A stretch of DNA of 64,000 bases from Aldehydirespirator sp965204415. Lineage in GTDB: Bacteria > Actinomycetota > Acidimicrobiia > Acidimicrobiales > Aldehydirespiratoraceae. Made by a program: the position numbers and the translations under genes. The stretch spans positions 1 through 64,000 of the forward strand of contig CBDBEL010000003.1 in NCBI GenBank assembly GCA_965204415.1, in the 5' to 3' direction. The notes beneath the pieces are model-generated. The model had not been told where the DNA came from. It made no database searches and saw only the letters and a program-made list of their open reading frames with translations. This document shows positions 53,606-61,711 of this stretch, piece after piece; position 1 is the stretch's first letter, and every line of letters begins with the position of its first letter.

Positions 53606-53977
53606 ATGGCCCGAAACGTGCTCGGCGGCGAGCTTCAGCCCTGTTCCTTCAATCCGCTCACGGGCTGGTTCAGAGACGGCTGCTGCAACACCGACTCGGG
53701 CGACTACGGGGTCCACACCGTCTGCGCAGTGATGACCGCCGAGTTCCTTGCGTTCTCCAAGGCGGCCGGCAACGACCTCTCGACGCCACAGCCCGCCATC
53801 GGCTTCGACGGGCTGTCGCCCGGCGACCATTGGTGCCTTTGCGCGCCGCGCTGGACCGAGGCTCTCGAAGCTGGCTCGGCCCCCGAGGTCGTCTTGGAGG
53901 CGACCCACGCCCGGACCCTGGAGTGGGCCGACCTCAGCGACCTCAAGGCCCACCGCTTCACCGGCGACCCGGCCTGA
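53606..53977 (+). CDS. DUF2237 family protein
   Basis: A 123-residue protein matching DUF2237 almost end to end: NVLGGELQPCSFNPLTGWFR, DGCCNTDSGDYGVHTVCAVM, GNDLSTPQPAIGF, GDHWCLCAPRWTEAL and VVLEATHARTLEW. The several conserved Cys residues suggest metal binding or redox chemistry. No function is established for the family. Start ATG 53606. Confidence 0.88.
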   Translation: MARNVLGGELQPCSFNPLTGWFRDGCCNTDSGDYGVHTVCAVMTAEFLAFSKAAGNDLSTPQPAIGFDGLSPGDHWCLCAPRWTEALEAGSAPEVVLEATHARTLEWADLSDLKAHRFTGDPA

Positions 53978-54022
53978 CGTGCTTCGCGCCCCTTGGGCTC
54001 TGGCCGCTGCCACAATGGGAGC

Positions 54023-54095
54023 GGGCCGCTAGCTCATCGGGTAGAGCAGGAGACTTTTAATCTCAAGGTGCCGGGTTCGAGCCCCGGGCGGCCCA
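54023..54095 (+). tRNA. tRNA-Lys (anticodon TTT)
   Basis: A full cloverleaf: acceptor GGGCCGC pairs with GCGGCCC, the D arm is GCTC/GAGC, the anticodon loop CTTTTAA carries TTT at 34-36, and the T arm is CCGGG-TTCGAGC-CCCGG. The discriminator base is A95 in 54095. The following bases are CCG, so the terminal CCA is not fully encoded. The base pair 27-43 is G-A. Confidence 0.96.
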
Positions 54096-54202
54096 CCGAG
54101 TCGACGTGAACAGGTGCCGCGGCCATGGCATTTGGCGTGGTCGGCCAGGGTGGGCGACTCAGCCGTGCATCCACTATCGGACAGGGGTTGTTGGTAACCT
54201 CC

Positions 54203-55099
54203 ATGACCGTGGAGTGGAATCCGGAACCACAGGAACTGCCCCGGGACCAAGGCCCGTTCTGGCCCGGCGCCGCCGAGCGGCGCAGCCCCAGATGGGCGGC
54301 GATTCTGATCGCTATGGCCGTGGTCATCCTTGTCGTCGGCGGGCTCATCTGGTGGCTCGGCCGTAGCTCCGACGACGACGGCACCACGGAAGGCTCTACC
54401 GACAGCACTGAGGAACCGGCAGAGGCCGCCGAGCCGAGCGAGCCGGCCGCGACCGGCGAGCCAGACAGCGCTGGCGACGCCGCGGACGGCGCCGGGGACG
54501 GCCCCGATCTGAGCGCTACGACCACCGACGAGACCTCCACGACGACAACCACAACGACTACCGGGCCGACCACCACCGTCGCGGCCACTACCACCACGAT
54601 CACCACGGTCCCGCCCGACAACCCGGATCAGTACGGCCCACCCACGCTGGGCAGCCGGTCGACGGTATCGACCGTGGGCCTCGACACGGTGTCCTTCGGC
54701 ATGACGGTGGCGGAGGCCCAGGAAGCGGCCGGGACCGTGCTCGTGCCGGCCGGGCCGACCGGGTCCTGCTACCACGTGGTTCCCCATGACGCGCCCGAAG
54801 GCATCGTCTTCCTCGTGTACAGCGGCACGATCGAGCGGGTCGACATCAACAGTGGGCCCATCACCACCCGGTCCGGCGTGGGGGTGGGATCGCCGGAGAC
54901 CATGGTCACCGACTTGTTCGGCGACTCCATCGAGAGGGAGGTGCGAGTCGACGGGACCGTCGACCTGGTCTTCGTTCCCAGCGACCCGGGGGACCGGAAC
55001 TACCGGGTGGTCTTCAACGTCTCCGGGGGAGAGGTGCGGGCCTTCAAGTCGGGACGCCTCCCCCAGGTGATGCTCGACACCGGCTGTGAGAGCGGCTAG
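54203..55099 (+). CDS. Membrane-anchored extracytoplasmic protein of unknown function
   Basis: A 298-residue protein from ATG 54203. A short cytoplasmic part is followed by one membrane helix (WAAILIAMAVVILVVGGLIW, ~35-54), a long low-complexity acidic and Thr-rich linker (including an uninterrupted run of Thr) and a ~120-residue C-terminal domain (STVGLDTVSFGMTVAEAQEA onward). That domain has two Cys residues near GSCYHVV and DTGCESG, which could form a disulfide. The frame is open upstream to 54125 but is not needed. Confidence 0.6.
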   Translation: MTVEWNPEPQELPRDQGPFWPGAAERRSPRWAAILIAMAVVILVVGGLIWWLGRSSDDDGTTEGSTDSTEEPAEAAEPSEPAATGEPDSAGDAADGAGDGPDLSATTTDETSTTTTTTTTGPTTTVAATTTTITTVPPDNPDQYGPPTLGSRSTVSTVGLDTVSFGMTVAEAQEAAGTVLVPAGPTGSCYHVVPHDAPEGIVFLVYSGTIERVDINSGPITTRSGVGVGSPETMVTDLFGDSIEREVRVDGTVDLVFVPSDPGDRNYRVVFNVSGGEVRAFKSGRLPQVMLDTGCESG

Positions 55100-55113
55100 C
55101 CCACCTCAAGCCG

Positions 55114-55259
55114 CCTAAGGGGCCACGCGGATAGGCGAGAGCCAGTCGCGTCGCAGCGGTGTCATTCCAGCTCTTGTTCGCTGCGCTCACGGGCCGCTCG
55201 AGCCACGGCCTCGCACCGTATGAGCCGGACTCGCGCACCTATCCGCGCGGCCTCCAAGG
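55114..55259 (+). mobile_element. MITE-like element, copy 2
   Basis: A 146-bp element between convergent genes. The left terminal repeat (55114-55135, CCTAAGG...GCGGATAGG) is an inverted copy of the right one (55238-55259, CCTATCCGCG...CCAAGG) with 18 of 22 positions matching by my alignment. The interior shares GTGTCATTCC, TTCGCTGCGCTCACGGGCCG and CACGGCCTCGC with copy 3. Confidence 0.88.
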
Positions 55260-55302
55260 CGTGTCCTTCTGAATCAGGCGTGTCGCTCGGCCTCTCGGCC
55301 GC

Positions 55303-55887
55303 TCACTCAGGCGACTCTCTCGAATACTCGTAGCAGTGGATCTCGAGTTCGCCGAATCCGACCTCGGTGGCCGTGCCCGTCTCAAGATCCAGGTCCCGCA
55401 CGAACCGGATGGCCGAGGCCCGGATCACGTCGTCCTGGACGTACAGGTCCAGCGGGCTCTCCAGTGACGGCTCGAGCAGCGTCCCGTCCGCGAGGCGCAC
55501 ACCGATGTAGGGGTCACCGAGAAACGCCTGCAGGTACAGCTCGACAGCACCGTCCGAGTCGGGATCCTCCCCCGATCCGACGACGACCACTTCGCCGGCT
55601 CCAAGCTCCTGGCAAGCGACCGTGAACTGGTACTGGGTGTCACCGATCTCGACGGTCCCCTCGGACGGTGGAGGCCCCTCGGACGTGGTCGGCACCTCGG
55701 GCGCAGAGACCGGTGGCGGTGCCGTGGACGTTGCGGCGGCGACCTCGTTGGGAGCCTCTTCACTCACCAAGGGTCCGTCGCCGGTACCCGCGCAGGCTGA
55801 TGCGGCCGCGACGGCAGCAAGAACCCATCCCGCCGCGCCGAGGCGTCGAAACGACCAGGACGGCGCGCCACAACCGCGAGTCCCCAT
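55303..55887 (-). CDS. Small secreted lipoprotein of unknown function
   Basis: A 194-residue protein from ATG 55887. An Arg-containing n-region, the hydrophobic AAGWVLAAVAAASAC segment and a lipobox Cys (AAASAC-A) predict a lipoprotein, followed by a Ser/Thr/Pro-rich linker. The C-terminal domain (QYQFTVACQELGAGEVVVVG through GELEIHCYEYS) has two Cys and a beta-rich pattern, recalling small mycobacterial antigen-like lipoproteins. No family is assigned. Confidence 0.65.
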   Translation of the reverse strand: MGTRGCGAPSWSFRRLGAAGWVLAAVAAASACAGTGDGPLVSEEAPNEVAAATSTAPPPVSAPEVPTTSEGPPPSEGTVEIGDTQYQFTVACQELGAGEVVVVGSGEDPDSDGAVELYLQAFLGDPYIGVRLADGTLLEPSLESPLDLYVQDDVIRASAIRFVRDLDLETGTATEVGFGELEIHCYEYSRESPE

Positions 55888-56008
55888 CGCACCAACGTAG
55901 GCGACCGGACCCCCGAATGCGGGACCCGGGACTCTCGCCGGGCCGGCAAGTGCAGTCCTTGACGCCGGTCCGGGCGGCGCGGGCAAGGTGCCGATGTAGG
56001 GTTGGGCC

Positions 56009-56188
56009 GTGCCCTCCCAGAGCGAGGTTCGTAAGCGCCGGCAGCGCGCCGAAGCACGGCCACCGGCCGGAGTGCCGAGGCGCGGGTCTCGCGGGGACCG
56101 CAAGCGCCGGCTGGTTGCGATGGTCGCGGTGGTGGTGGCGGTGATGATGGTGGCCTCACTGCTGGTGGGGCTGGTGTCGGTCATATAG
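56009..56188 (+). CDS. Very small basic membrane protein
   Basis: A 59-residue protein from GTG 56009 to TAG 56188. The first 34 residues are very basic (MPSQSEVRKRRQRAEARPP and RRGSRGDRKRR). The rest is one membrane helix (AMVAVVVAVMMVASLLVGLV). It lies 18 bp before the cyclophilin gene on the same strand, whose product also starts with a basic stretch and one helix. Short and not family-assigned, but the frame, context and composition fit a real gene. Confidence 0.55.
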   Translation: MPSQSEVRKRRQRAEARPPAGVPRRGSRGDRKRRLVAMVAVVVAVMMVASLLVGLVSVI

Positions 56189-56206
56189 CCGTATCGCCCA
56201 TAGCCG

Positions 56207-57178
56207 ATGAGCACACCGAAGCGGGAGCGCCAACGCCAGAACCGCATGCAACGCATCGCCGCGGACGAGGCCGCCGCCAAGAAGTACGTCACCAACCGGC
56301 GCATCAAGAGGATCGGCATCGCGGCGGTGGTGGTGGGGGCCGCCATCGCGGTGATCGGCTACCTGCAGCGCGACGACTCCGAGCCGGCGGCCACCGACAT
56401 CGCCACCGACATCGCCGAAGGCGACCCAGTGACCGAGCCCGACGCCGACCCAGTAACCGACCCCGTGACCGACCCCGACGCCGACCCAGTAACCGACCCC
56501 GACGCCGACCCGGTAGCCGACCCCGAGGGCACCCAGCCGGACGAAGGAGCCGCGACGGGATGCCCGGCGGCCGACGGATCGAGCCCGCGGACCATCGACT
56601 TCGACGGCCCCCAGCCCCTCTGCATCGATCCCGAGGCTGGCTACGTTGCCGTCTTCGACACCAGCGAGGGCGAGATGCGCTTCGAGTTGACCGCCTCGGA
56701 GACCCCGCTCACGGTGAACAACTTCGTCACCCTGGCCCGGTGGGGCTACTACGACGGCACTCTGCTATTCCGCACCGACCCCTCCATCGACATCATCCAG
56801 GGCGGCTCGCCCCACACCAACACCGCCGGGGATCCGGGCCCCGGATACACGATCCCCGACGAGCCTGCGTTCGACGAGGACCCCGACACCGGCCGGCTCA
56901 CCGGGCCGTACCGCTACCAGCCCGGGCAGCTCGTCATGGCCCGATCGGCCGGGCGCGACGCGGCCGGCGCGCAGTTCTTCCTCACCACCGGCCCCAACAC
57001 CGCCCTGCTGGACTCCCAGGGCACTTACGTGGTGTTCGGCAACACCGACGACGCCGGGCTGACCGTGGCCCAGTCGATCATCGGCCTCCACGAGCCGGGC
57101 GGTTCGATGGGCGGTGCACCGTCGCGCGACGTGACTGTGCACGCGGTGACCATCGAGGAGACGCCCGCTGCCGGCTGA
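56207..57178 (+). CDS. Membrane-anchored cyclophilin-type peptidyl-prolyl isomerase
   Basis: A 323-residue protein: a basic N-terminus, one membrane helix (~36-52), an acidic linker with repeated DPVTDPDA units (~75-105), then a cyclophilin domain (~145-320). The domain includes TVNNFVTLARWGYYDGTLLFR, IIQGGSPHTNTAGD, GQLVMARSAGRDAAGAQFFL and YVVFGNTDDAG. The catalytic Arg is in the FRTD segment. It probably folds secreted or membrane proteins at the cell surface. The linker repeat is visible in DNA at ~56430-56520. Confidence 0.88.
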   Translation: MSTPKRERQRQNRMQRIAADEAAAKKYVTNRRIKRIGIAAVVVGAAIAVIGYLQRDDSEPAATDIATDIAEGDPVTEPDADPVTDPVTDPDADPVTDPDADPVADPEGTQPDEGAATGCPAADGSSPRTIDFDGPQPLCIDPEAGYVAVFDTSEGEMRFELTASETPLTVNNFVTLARWGYYDGTLLFRTDPSIDIIQGGSPHTNTAGDPGPGYTIPDEPAFDEDPDTGRLTGPYRYQPGQLVMARSAGRDAAGAQFFLTTGPNTALLDSQGTYVVFGNTDDAGLTVAQSIIGLHEPGGSMGGAPSRDVTVHAVTIEETPAAG

Positions 57179-57200
57179 CCGGCCAGGGCGCCACACCAGT

Positions 57201-57346
57201 CCTAAGGGGCCACGCGGATAGGCGAGAGTCGGTCGCGGTGCTGCGGTGTCATTCCCGCTCTTGTTCGCTGCGCTCACGGGCCGCTCGGGCCACGGCCTCG
57301 CGCCGTATGGGCCGAGTTGTCCCGCCTACCCGCTCTGCCTCTAGGG
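57201..57346 (+). mobile_element. MITE-like element, copy 3
   Basis: A 146-bp copy between convergent genes, exactly the length of copy 2. The left end is CCTAAGGGGCCACGCGGATA. The right end (57325-57346) is more degenerate (CCTACCCGCTCTGCC). Its last 6 bp overlap the stop codon and final codon of the downstream minus-strand gene. Confidence 0.86.
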
Positions 57347-58033
57347 GGCCCCTGCTCCCGACGAAGCCGCCAGAGTAACGGGGCTCCCGCCTTGACGGGC
57401 CTCGACGGCGCCGCCGAGCACGGCCCAGTCCCCGGGCCTGAACGAGGACGCCAACTCCTGAGGTGAGGCGGTCGACTGCACGGCCGCACCCGACTCCAGC
57501 GCCAGGAAGAGCGCTGACTCGGGGACCATCCCCTGAAGGCGGCGCCGCCGGTCCCGGGGCCAGTTCTCCCAGCCCGTGGCCACCACGATCCCGCCGTACA
57601 ACCCCAAGCCGACGGTGAGCGCACCCCCGCGGTCGTCCACCATCGAAGCGCAGGCTGCGGCCGCGGTCGCTCCGGACCAGACCACATCGGCGCCACGGCG
57701 GTGGGCTTCCACGATGGCGTCCAGCAACGGCGTGGCCTTCGCCCCGCCCACGAAGTGAGCGGGCGATCCATCCAGCACGAGCACACCGTCGCAGCGGGCG
57801 ATCGGCTCGGCCACGGCCGGGTCCAGCGAGTCGGACCGGCGCACGGCCTTCACCACGGTGTGCTCCACCGAGAGTTCACCGGCCCAAGCGCCGATCCGGG
57901 ATAGCAGAGCGTCGGGGCGCCGGTACGCGGCGGCCAGCGTCACCACCGCGACCAGGCCGCAGCCATCCAGCGCTCGACCCGCCGCGGTGCCCGCATCCAG
58001 CTCCCGGCCCCCGGCCAGAACTACCCGCGTCAT
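57341..58033 (-). CDS. Cyanophycinase / peptidase S51-like protein
   Basis: A 230-residue soluble protein, MTRVVLAGGRELDAG at the start. VLVLDGSPAHFVGGAKATPL and the segment VVWSGATAAAACASMVDDRG resemble the region around the nucleophile Ser of class-I glutamine amidotransferase-like peptidases (cyanophycinase, peptidase E), and GLYGGIVVATGWENW follows. In the usual G-x-S-A-G position I see SGATA, so catalysis is uncertain. The stop codon lies in the end of MITE copy 3. Confidence 0.5.
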   Translation of the reverse strand: MTRVVLAGGRELDAGTAAGRALDGCGLVAVVTLAAAYRRPDALLSRIGAWAGELSVEHTVVKAVRRSDSLDPAVAEPIARCDGVLVLDGSPAHFVGGAKATPLLDAIVEAHRRGADVVWSGATAAAACASMVDDRGGALTVGLGLYGGIVVATGWENWPRDRRRRLQGMVPESALFLALESGAAVQSTASPQELASSFRPGDWAVLGGAVEARQGGSPVTLAASSGAGAP

Positions 58034-58509
58034 GTCTGGGTGGGTGTCTCGCGCCGGGCGCGGAGCTCCACGTAGCGACGCCACCGCGCCGGGGCCGACA
58101 CCAGCTCGCGGCGATGGAGGTCGGCGACGGTGAAGCCGCCGGCGCGCAGGGCCGCCACCACATCGCGCTGGGGCTGGCCGCGGCCCGGCCGACCCCGCAG
58201 ACCCCGGGCGCCGGCACCCGACGGCTCCAGCATCAGGATCCAACCGCCGCGGGCCAGGACCTGCTCCAGCGCCGCGACGAAGCCGTCGAGGTCGGACACC
58301 TGGGGGGTGCGCATGAACGACAGGATGGTGTCGTAGCGGACGCCCCGGGCGCCTTGGGTGCGCACGGCCTCCTCGACGGCCTCGGAGGGCAGTTCGAGCA
58401 CGCGGCCGGCCGCGGCGCTGGCCAGCGCCCGCCAGCGCTCGCTCAGGGCGTCCAGCAATTCCGGCGGCGCCGGCGCGCCGGTCTGCCGGTTCCCAGCCGC
58501 GATCACCAT
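58030..58509 (-). CDS. SAM-methyltransferase-like protein, probably degenerate
   Basis: A 159-residue protein with a half-preserved class I methyltransferase pattern: GRVLELPSEAVEEAV where motif I would be, YDTILSFMRTPQVSDLDGFV and then VLARGGWILMLEPSGAG. The glycine-rich SAM loop is not complete, so activity is doubtful. It overlaps the start of the S51-like gene by 4 bp, so the two are co-transcribed. Confidence 0.5.
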   Translation of the reverse strand: MVIAAGNRQTGAPAPPELLDALSERWRALASAAAGRVLELPSEAVEEAVRTQGARGVRYDTILSFMRTPQVSDLDGFVAALEQVLARGGWILMLEPSGAGARGLRGRPGRGQPQRDVVAALRAGGFTVADLHRRELVSAPARWRRYVELRARRETPTQT

Positions 58510-58580
58510 CTTCTCAACCTACTCTTTCGGAGGTGCCCGCCGATGCGGGGCGCCCGCCCCACCCTGGACCCCTCGCCGGG

Positions 58581-59270
58581 GTGAGCGCCGTGCAGCACGG
58601 CCGGACCGGACGGCTGCCGGCCTGCCGTTGGGCGTTCCCGCATCCCTCCGACAGCGACGCGGCCGGGCTCGTGGCCGTGGGCGCCGACCTGACGCCGGCG
58701 ACGCTGGTCGCGGCCTACAGCCGGGGGCTGTTCCCCATGCCGCTGAAGCCGGGCGGGCGGATCGGCTGGTGGTCCCCGCCCGAGCGGGGCGTCCTCGATC
58801 CAGAATCGCTGATCGTCCGCCGCTCGCTGCGGCAGGCCTGCCGCCGCTACGAGATCAGGGTCGACACTGCTTTCGCTGAGGTCGTCGGCGGTTGTGCCGA
58901 CCCGGCCAGGCCCCATGGCTGGATCGACGACCAGATGCAGGCCGCCTACGTGCAACTGCACCGCGAGGGCTTCGCCCACAGCGTCGAGGCATGGAACGGA
59001 GACGAGCTGGCCGGCGGCCTCTACGGCGTGGCGCTGGGCGGGCTGTTCGCGGGTGAGTCGATGTTCCACCGGTCCAGGGACGCCTCGAAGGTCGCGCTGG
59101 CGGCCTTGGCCGAGGGCCTGTGCGATGGACACTGCCGGCTGATCGACGTCCAGTGGGCGACGCCGCACCTGCGCTCGCTGGGGGTGAGGGCGATCCCCCG
59201 CCGGGACTACCTGCGCCGCCTGCCGGAACTACTGGAGTCCCCGCCTCCGAGCCTGCTCGACCATGGCTGA
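58581..59270 (+). CDS. aat: Leucyl/phenylalanyl-tRNA-protein transferase
   Basis: A 229-residue protein with the Aat signatures FPHPSDSDAAGLVAVGADL, AYSRGLFPMPLKPG, IGWWSPPERGVLDP, GLYGVALGGLFAGESMFHR and LIDVQWATPHLRSLG. The enzyme adds Leu or Phe to proteins with N-terminal Arg/Lys, marking them for ClpS/ClpAP. GTG 58581 is chosen. An ATG at 58533 in the same frame would add 16 unconserved residues. Confidence 0.93.
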   Translation: MSAVQHGRTGRLPACRWAFPHPSDSDAAGLVAVGADLTPATLVAAYSRGLFPMPLKPGGRIGWWSPPERGVLDPESLIVRRSLRQACRRYEIRVDTAFAEVVGGCADPARPHGWIDDQMQAAYVQLHREGFAHSVEAWNGDELAGGLYGVALGGLFAGESMFHRSRDASKVALAALAEGLCDGHCRLIDVQWATPHLRSLGVRAIPRRDYLRRLPELLESPPPSLLDHG

Positions 59271-59308
59271 TCGCTCGCGGTTCGCGGCGGACCGGCACCG
59301 CCGCCGGG

Positions 59309-59683
59309 TCACAATGACGGACGGCACCTCATCCGGAGTTTGAGCGGGACCAGCCGCGTGTTGGGCGGGTCGACCGCCAGCATGAGCGCCTCCAACGTGA
59401 ACGCTCCCAGCAGAGGCTCGGCGTCGTCGTCGCCGAAGAGCACCGCGCTGGGGGCGCTGCGCTCACCGATGGTGACCACCGCGAGGCCGACGTCGCGGTC
59501 CACGAGACGGCCGTCAGCCAGCTCGAGGGTGTAGGTGTCGAACGGTTCCACCTCGAGCTCTTTCAGGAGCTTGGCCGGCAGCAACGTGTAGAAGGCGCCG
59601 GTGTCCACCAGCGCGTCCACCTCTGCGGATCGCTCGCGGTCCATGCTGTCGAGCCGCACGGTCTGGCTGAAGGTTTCCATCAT
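59309..59683 (-). CDS. Retropepsin-like aspartic protease domain protein
   Basis: A 124-residue single-domain protein. ALVDTGAFYTLLP carries the catalytic D-T-G-A of clan AA aspartic proteases, and AVLFGDDDAEPLLGAFTLEA is the later hydrophobic-Gly block. As a single domain it should act as a homodimer, like other bacterial retropepsin-like proteins. The start is ATG 59683 or the adjacent ATG 59680. The upstream region is AT-rich (59690-59730). Confidence 0.8.
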   Translation of the reverse strand: MMETFSQTVRLDSMDRERSAEVDALVDTGAFYTLLPAKLLKELEVEPFDTYTLELADGRLVDRDVGLAVVTIGERSAPSAVLFGDDDAEPLLGAFTLEALMLAVDPPNTRLVPLKLRMRCRPSL

Positions 59684-59729
59684 GATCCCCTCACAGTTTT
59701 CCTATGAGATCATGCTATCAAAATATTTT

Positions 59730-59966
59730 TCAGCTCCACCCACTATAGGTCTGACGACGCAGCCAGGGGCGGCCCGCGTAGCGCCAGCGGGGTGATGGCG
59801 ACGGTGTAACCGCGGCGCTGAGCCGCGGCCACAGCTCGGAGTGCAGGGCCTCAACGGCCGCGGTGATCACGGCCCGCTCGGCCTCGGTCGGCTCCGGGGT
59901 GATCGACACGATCTGAAGCCCGTCCGCCGCCGGAGCCGGCGCGTCGGTGGCCTCGGCCGCGCTCAC
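59730..59966 (-). CDS. accE: Acyl-CoA carboxylase epsilon subunit
   Basis: A 78-residue protein from GTG 59966, overlapping the beta-subunit stop by 4 bp (GTGA). The core IVSITPEPTEAERAVITAAV and the C-terminal SPRWRYAGRP segment are typical of the small epsilon subunits that activate actinobacterial acetyl/propionyl-CoA carboxylases. The coupling to the beta subunit strongly supports the call. Confidence 0.82.
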   Translation of the reverse strand: MSAAEATDAPAPAADGLQIVSITPEPTEAERAVITAAVEALHSELWPRLSAAVTPSPSPRWRYAGRPWLRRQTYSGWS

Positions 59967-61504
59967 AGCGGGACGTTTCCGTGCTTGCGCTCGGGGATCT
60001 CCTCGCGCTTGGACTCCAGCATCTGTAAGCCGGCCACGATCTTGCGGCGGGTCTGCGACGGCTCGATCACCTCGTCGACGAAGCCCCGCTCGGCCGCGAT
60101 GTAGGGATTGGCGAGGCGTTGCGTGTAGTCGTCCACCAGCTCGTCGCGGCGCGCGGTGGGATTGGCAGCGTCGGCCAGTTCGCGGCGGTAGATGATCTCG
60201 ACCGCGCCCTGGGGCCCCATGACCGCAATCTCGGCGGAGGGCCAGGCGAACGAGAGGTCCGAGCCGACGCCCTTGGAGTCCATCACCACATAGGCGCCCC
60301 CGTAGGCCTTGCGGGTGATGATCGATATGCGGGGCACCGCGGCCTCGCAGTAGGCGTACAGCAGCTTGGCTCCGTGGCGGATGATGCCGCCGTGCTCCTG
60401 GTCCACCCCCGGCAGGAAGCCGGGCACGTCCACGAAGGTAACCAGCGGGATGTTGAAGGCGTCGCAGGTGCGCACGAAGCGGGCCGCCTTCTCGGCCGAC
60501 TCGATGTCGAGCACCCCGGCCAGCACCATGGGCTGGTTGCCGACCACGCCGACGGAGCGGCCGTCGACCCGGGCGAAGCCGCACACGATGCTGCGGGCCC
60601 ACGAGGCGTGGTACTCCAGGAAGTCGCCGTCGTCGACGACCTCGGTGATCACGTCCTTCATGTCGTAGGGGACGTTCGGGCTGTCGGGCAGCAGAGTGTC
60701 GAGGGCCGTGCACTCGCGGTCAGGGTCGTCGGCCGACTTGTAGGTCGGGGGCTGCTCGAGATTGTTGGGGGGCAGGAACGAGAGCAGCGTCTTGACCTCG
60801 TCGAGAACATCATGTTCGTCGGCGCCGACGAAGGTGGCCACGCCCGACTTGGTGCTGTGGCTGGTGGCCCCGCCGAGGTCCTCGAGGGTCACCGCCTCGC
60901 CGGTGACCGTCTTCACCACGTCGGGTCCGGTGATGAACATGTGGGACTTCTCGCGGACCATGAAGATGAAGTCGGTCATGGCCGGGCTGTAGACGGCGCC
61001 GCCCGCGCACGGCCCGAGGATCACGCTGATCTGGGGGATGACGCCGGAGGCCTGCACGTTGCGGTAGAAGATCCCGCCGTACCCGTCGAGGGAGACCACG
61101 CCCTCCTGGATGCGGGCCCCGGCGCCGTCGTTGAGCCCGATCATGGGAGCGCCCACCGACACGGCCAGGTCCATCACCTTGTGGAGCTTCTCGGCGAACA
61201 CCTCGCCCAGCGCGCCGCCCATCACCGTGAAGTCCTGGGCGAACACGAAGACCTTGCGGCCGTCGATGGTGCCCCACCCGGTGATCACGCCGTCGGTGTA
61301 GGGACGGTCGTCGAGTCCGGCCTCGTGAGCCCGGTGCCGGGCCAGCATGTCGAGCTCGTGGAACGAGCCTTCGTCGAGCAGGTAGTCGAGCCGCTCCCGG
61401 GCCAGCAGCTTGCCCTTGTCGTGCTGGCGCTGGACCGCCCGCTCGGGTCCGGCCGCGAGCGCCTGGGACTTGCGGTCCCGAAGGTCCTCGAGCTTGTCGT
61501 GCAT
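59963..61504 (-). CDS. pccB: Acyl-CoA carboxylase carboxyltransferase (beta) subunit, propionyl-CoA type
   Basis: A 513-residue biotin-dependent carboxyltransferase. ARERLDYLLDEGSFHELDML, FAQDFTVMGGALGEVFAEK, GAGARIQEGVVSLDGYGGIF (first oxyanion-hole half), DVPGFLPGVDQEHGGIIRHG, YGGAYVVMDSKGVGSDLSFA and GAVEIIYRRE are all present. It carboxylates acyl-CoA (propionyl- and/or acetyl-CoA) using carboxybiotin from an alpha subunit not in this window. ATG 61504 is chosen. The frame continues upstream through the duplicated promoter region. Confidence 0.94.
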   Translation of the reverse strand: MHDKLEDLRDRKSQALAAGPERAVQRQHDKGKLLARERLDYLLDEGSFHELDMLARHRAHEAGLDDRPYTDGVITGWGTIDGRKVFVFAQDFTVMGGALGEVFAEKLHKVMDLAVSVGAPMIGLNDGAGARIQEGVVSLDGYGGIFYRNVQASGVIPQISVILGPCAGGAVYSPAMTDFIFMVREKSHMFITGPDVVKTVTGEAVTLEDLGGATSHSTKSGVATFVGADEHDVLDEVKTLLSFLPPNNLEQPPTYKSADDPDRECTALDTLLPDSPNVPYDMKDVITEVVDDGDFLEYHASWARSIVCGFARVDGRSVGVVGNQPMVLAGVLDIESAEKAARFVRTCDAFNIPLVTFVDVPGFLPGVDQEHGGIIRHGAKLLYAYCEAAVPRISIITRKAYGGAYVVMDSKGVGSDLSFAWPSAEIAVMGPQGAVEIIYRRELADAANPTARRDELVDDYTQRLANPYIAAERGFVDEVIEPSQTRRKIVAGLQMLESKREEIPERKHGNVPL

Positions 61505-61568
61505 GGACGCCCCAGCCACGACCCTGAAGGCTACCGGTCCCCCGCCACGGGCCGGGAGCCCCGACCGG

Positions 61569-61685
61569 AACTGGCAGCAGAATGCACGCATACCAGCAAG
61601 ACGCTGCCAATCCCCAGTGACGCCCGCATCACTCCCGAACTGGCAGCAGAATGCACGCATACCGAGCAGAACACTGCCAATCCCC
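61569..61685. repeat. Two ~47-bp direct repeats in a divergent promoter region
   Basis: AACTGGCAGCAGAATGCACG-CATACC...CTGCCAATCCCC occurs at 61569-61615 and 61638-61685, an offset of 69 bp. Each has GGCAG and CTGCC as inverted arms ~27 bp apart. They lie between the divergent carboxylase and Old Yellow Enzyme starts, so they may be paired regulator sites acting on both genes. Confidence 0.75.
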
Positions 61686-61711
61686 GGGAGCCTCACCTAC
61701 CCTGTGCTGCC

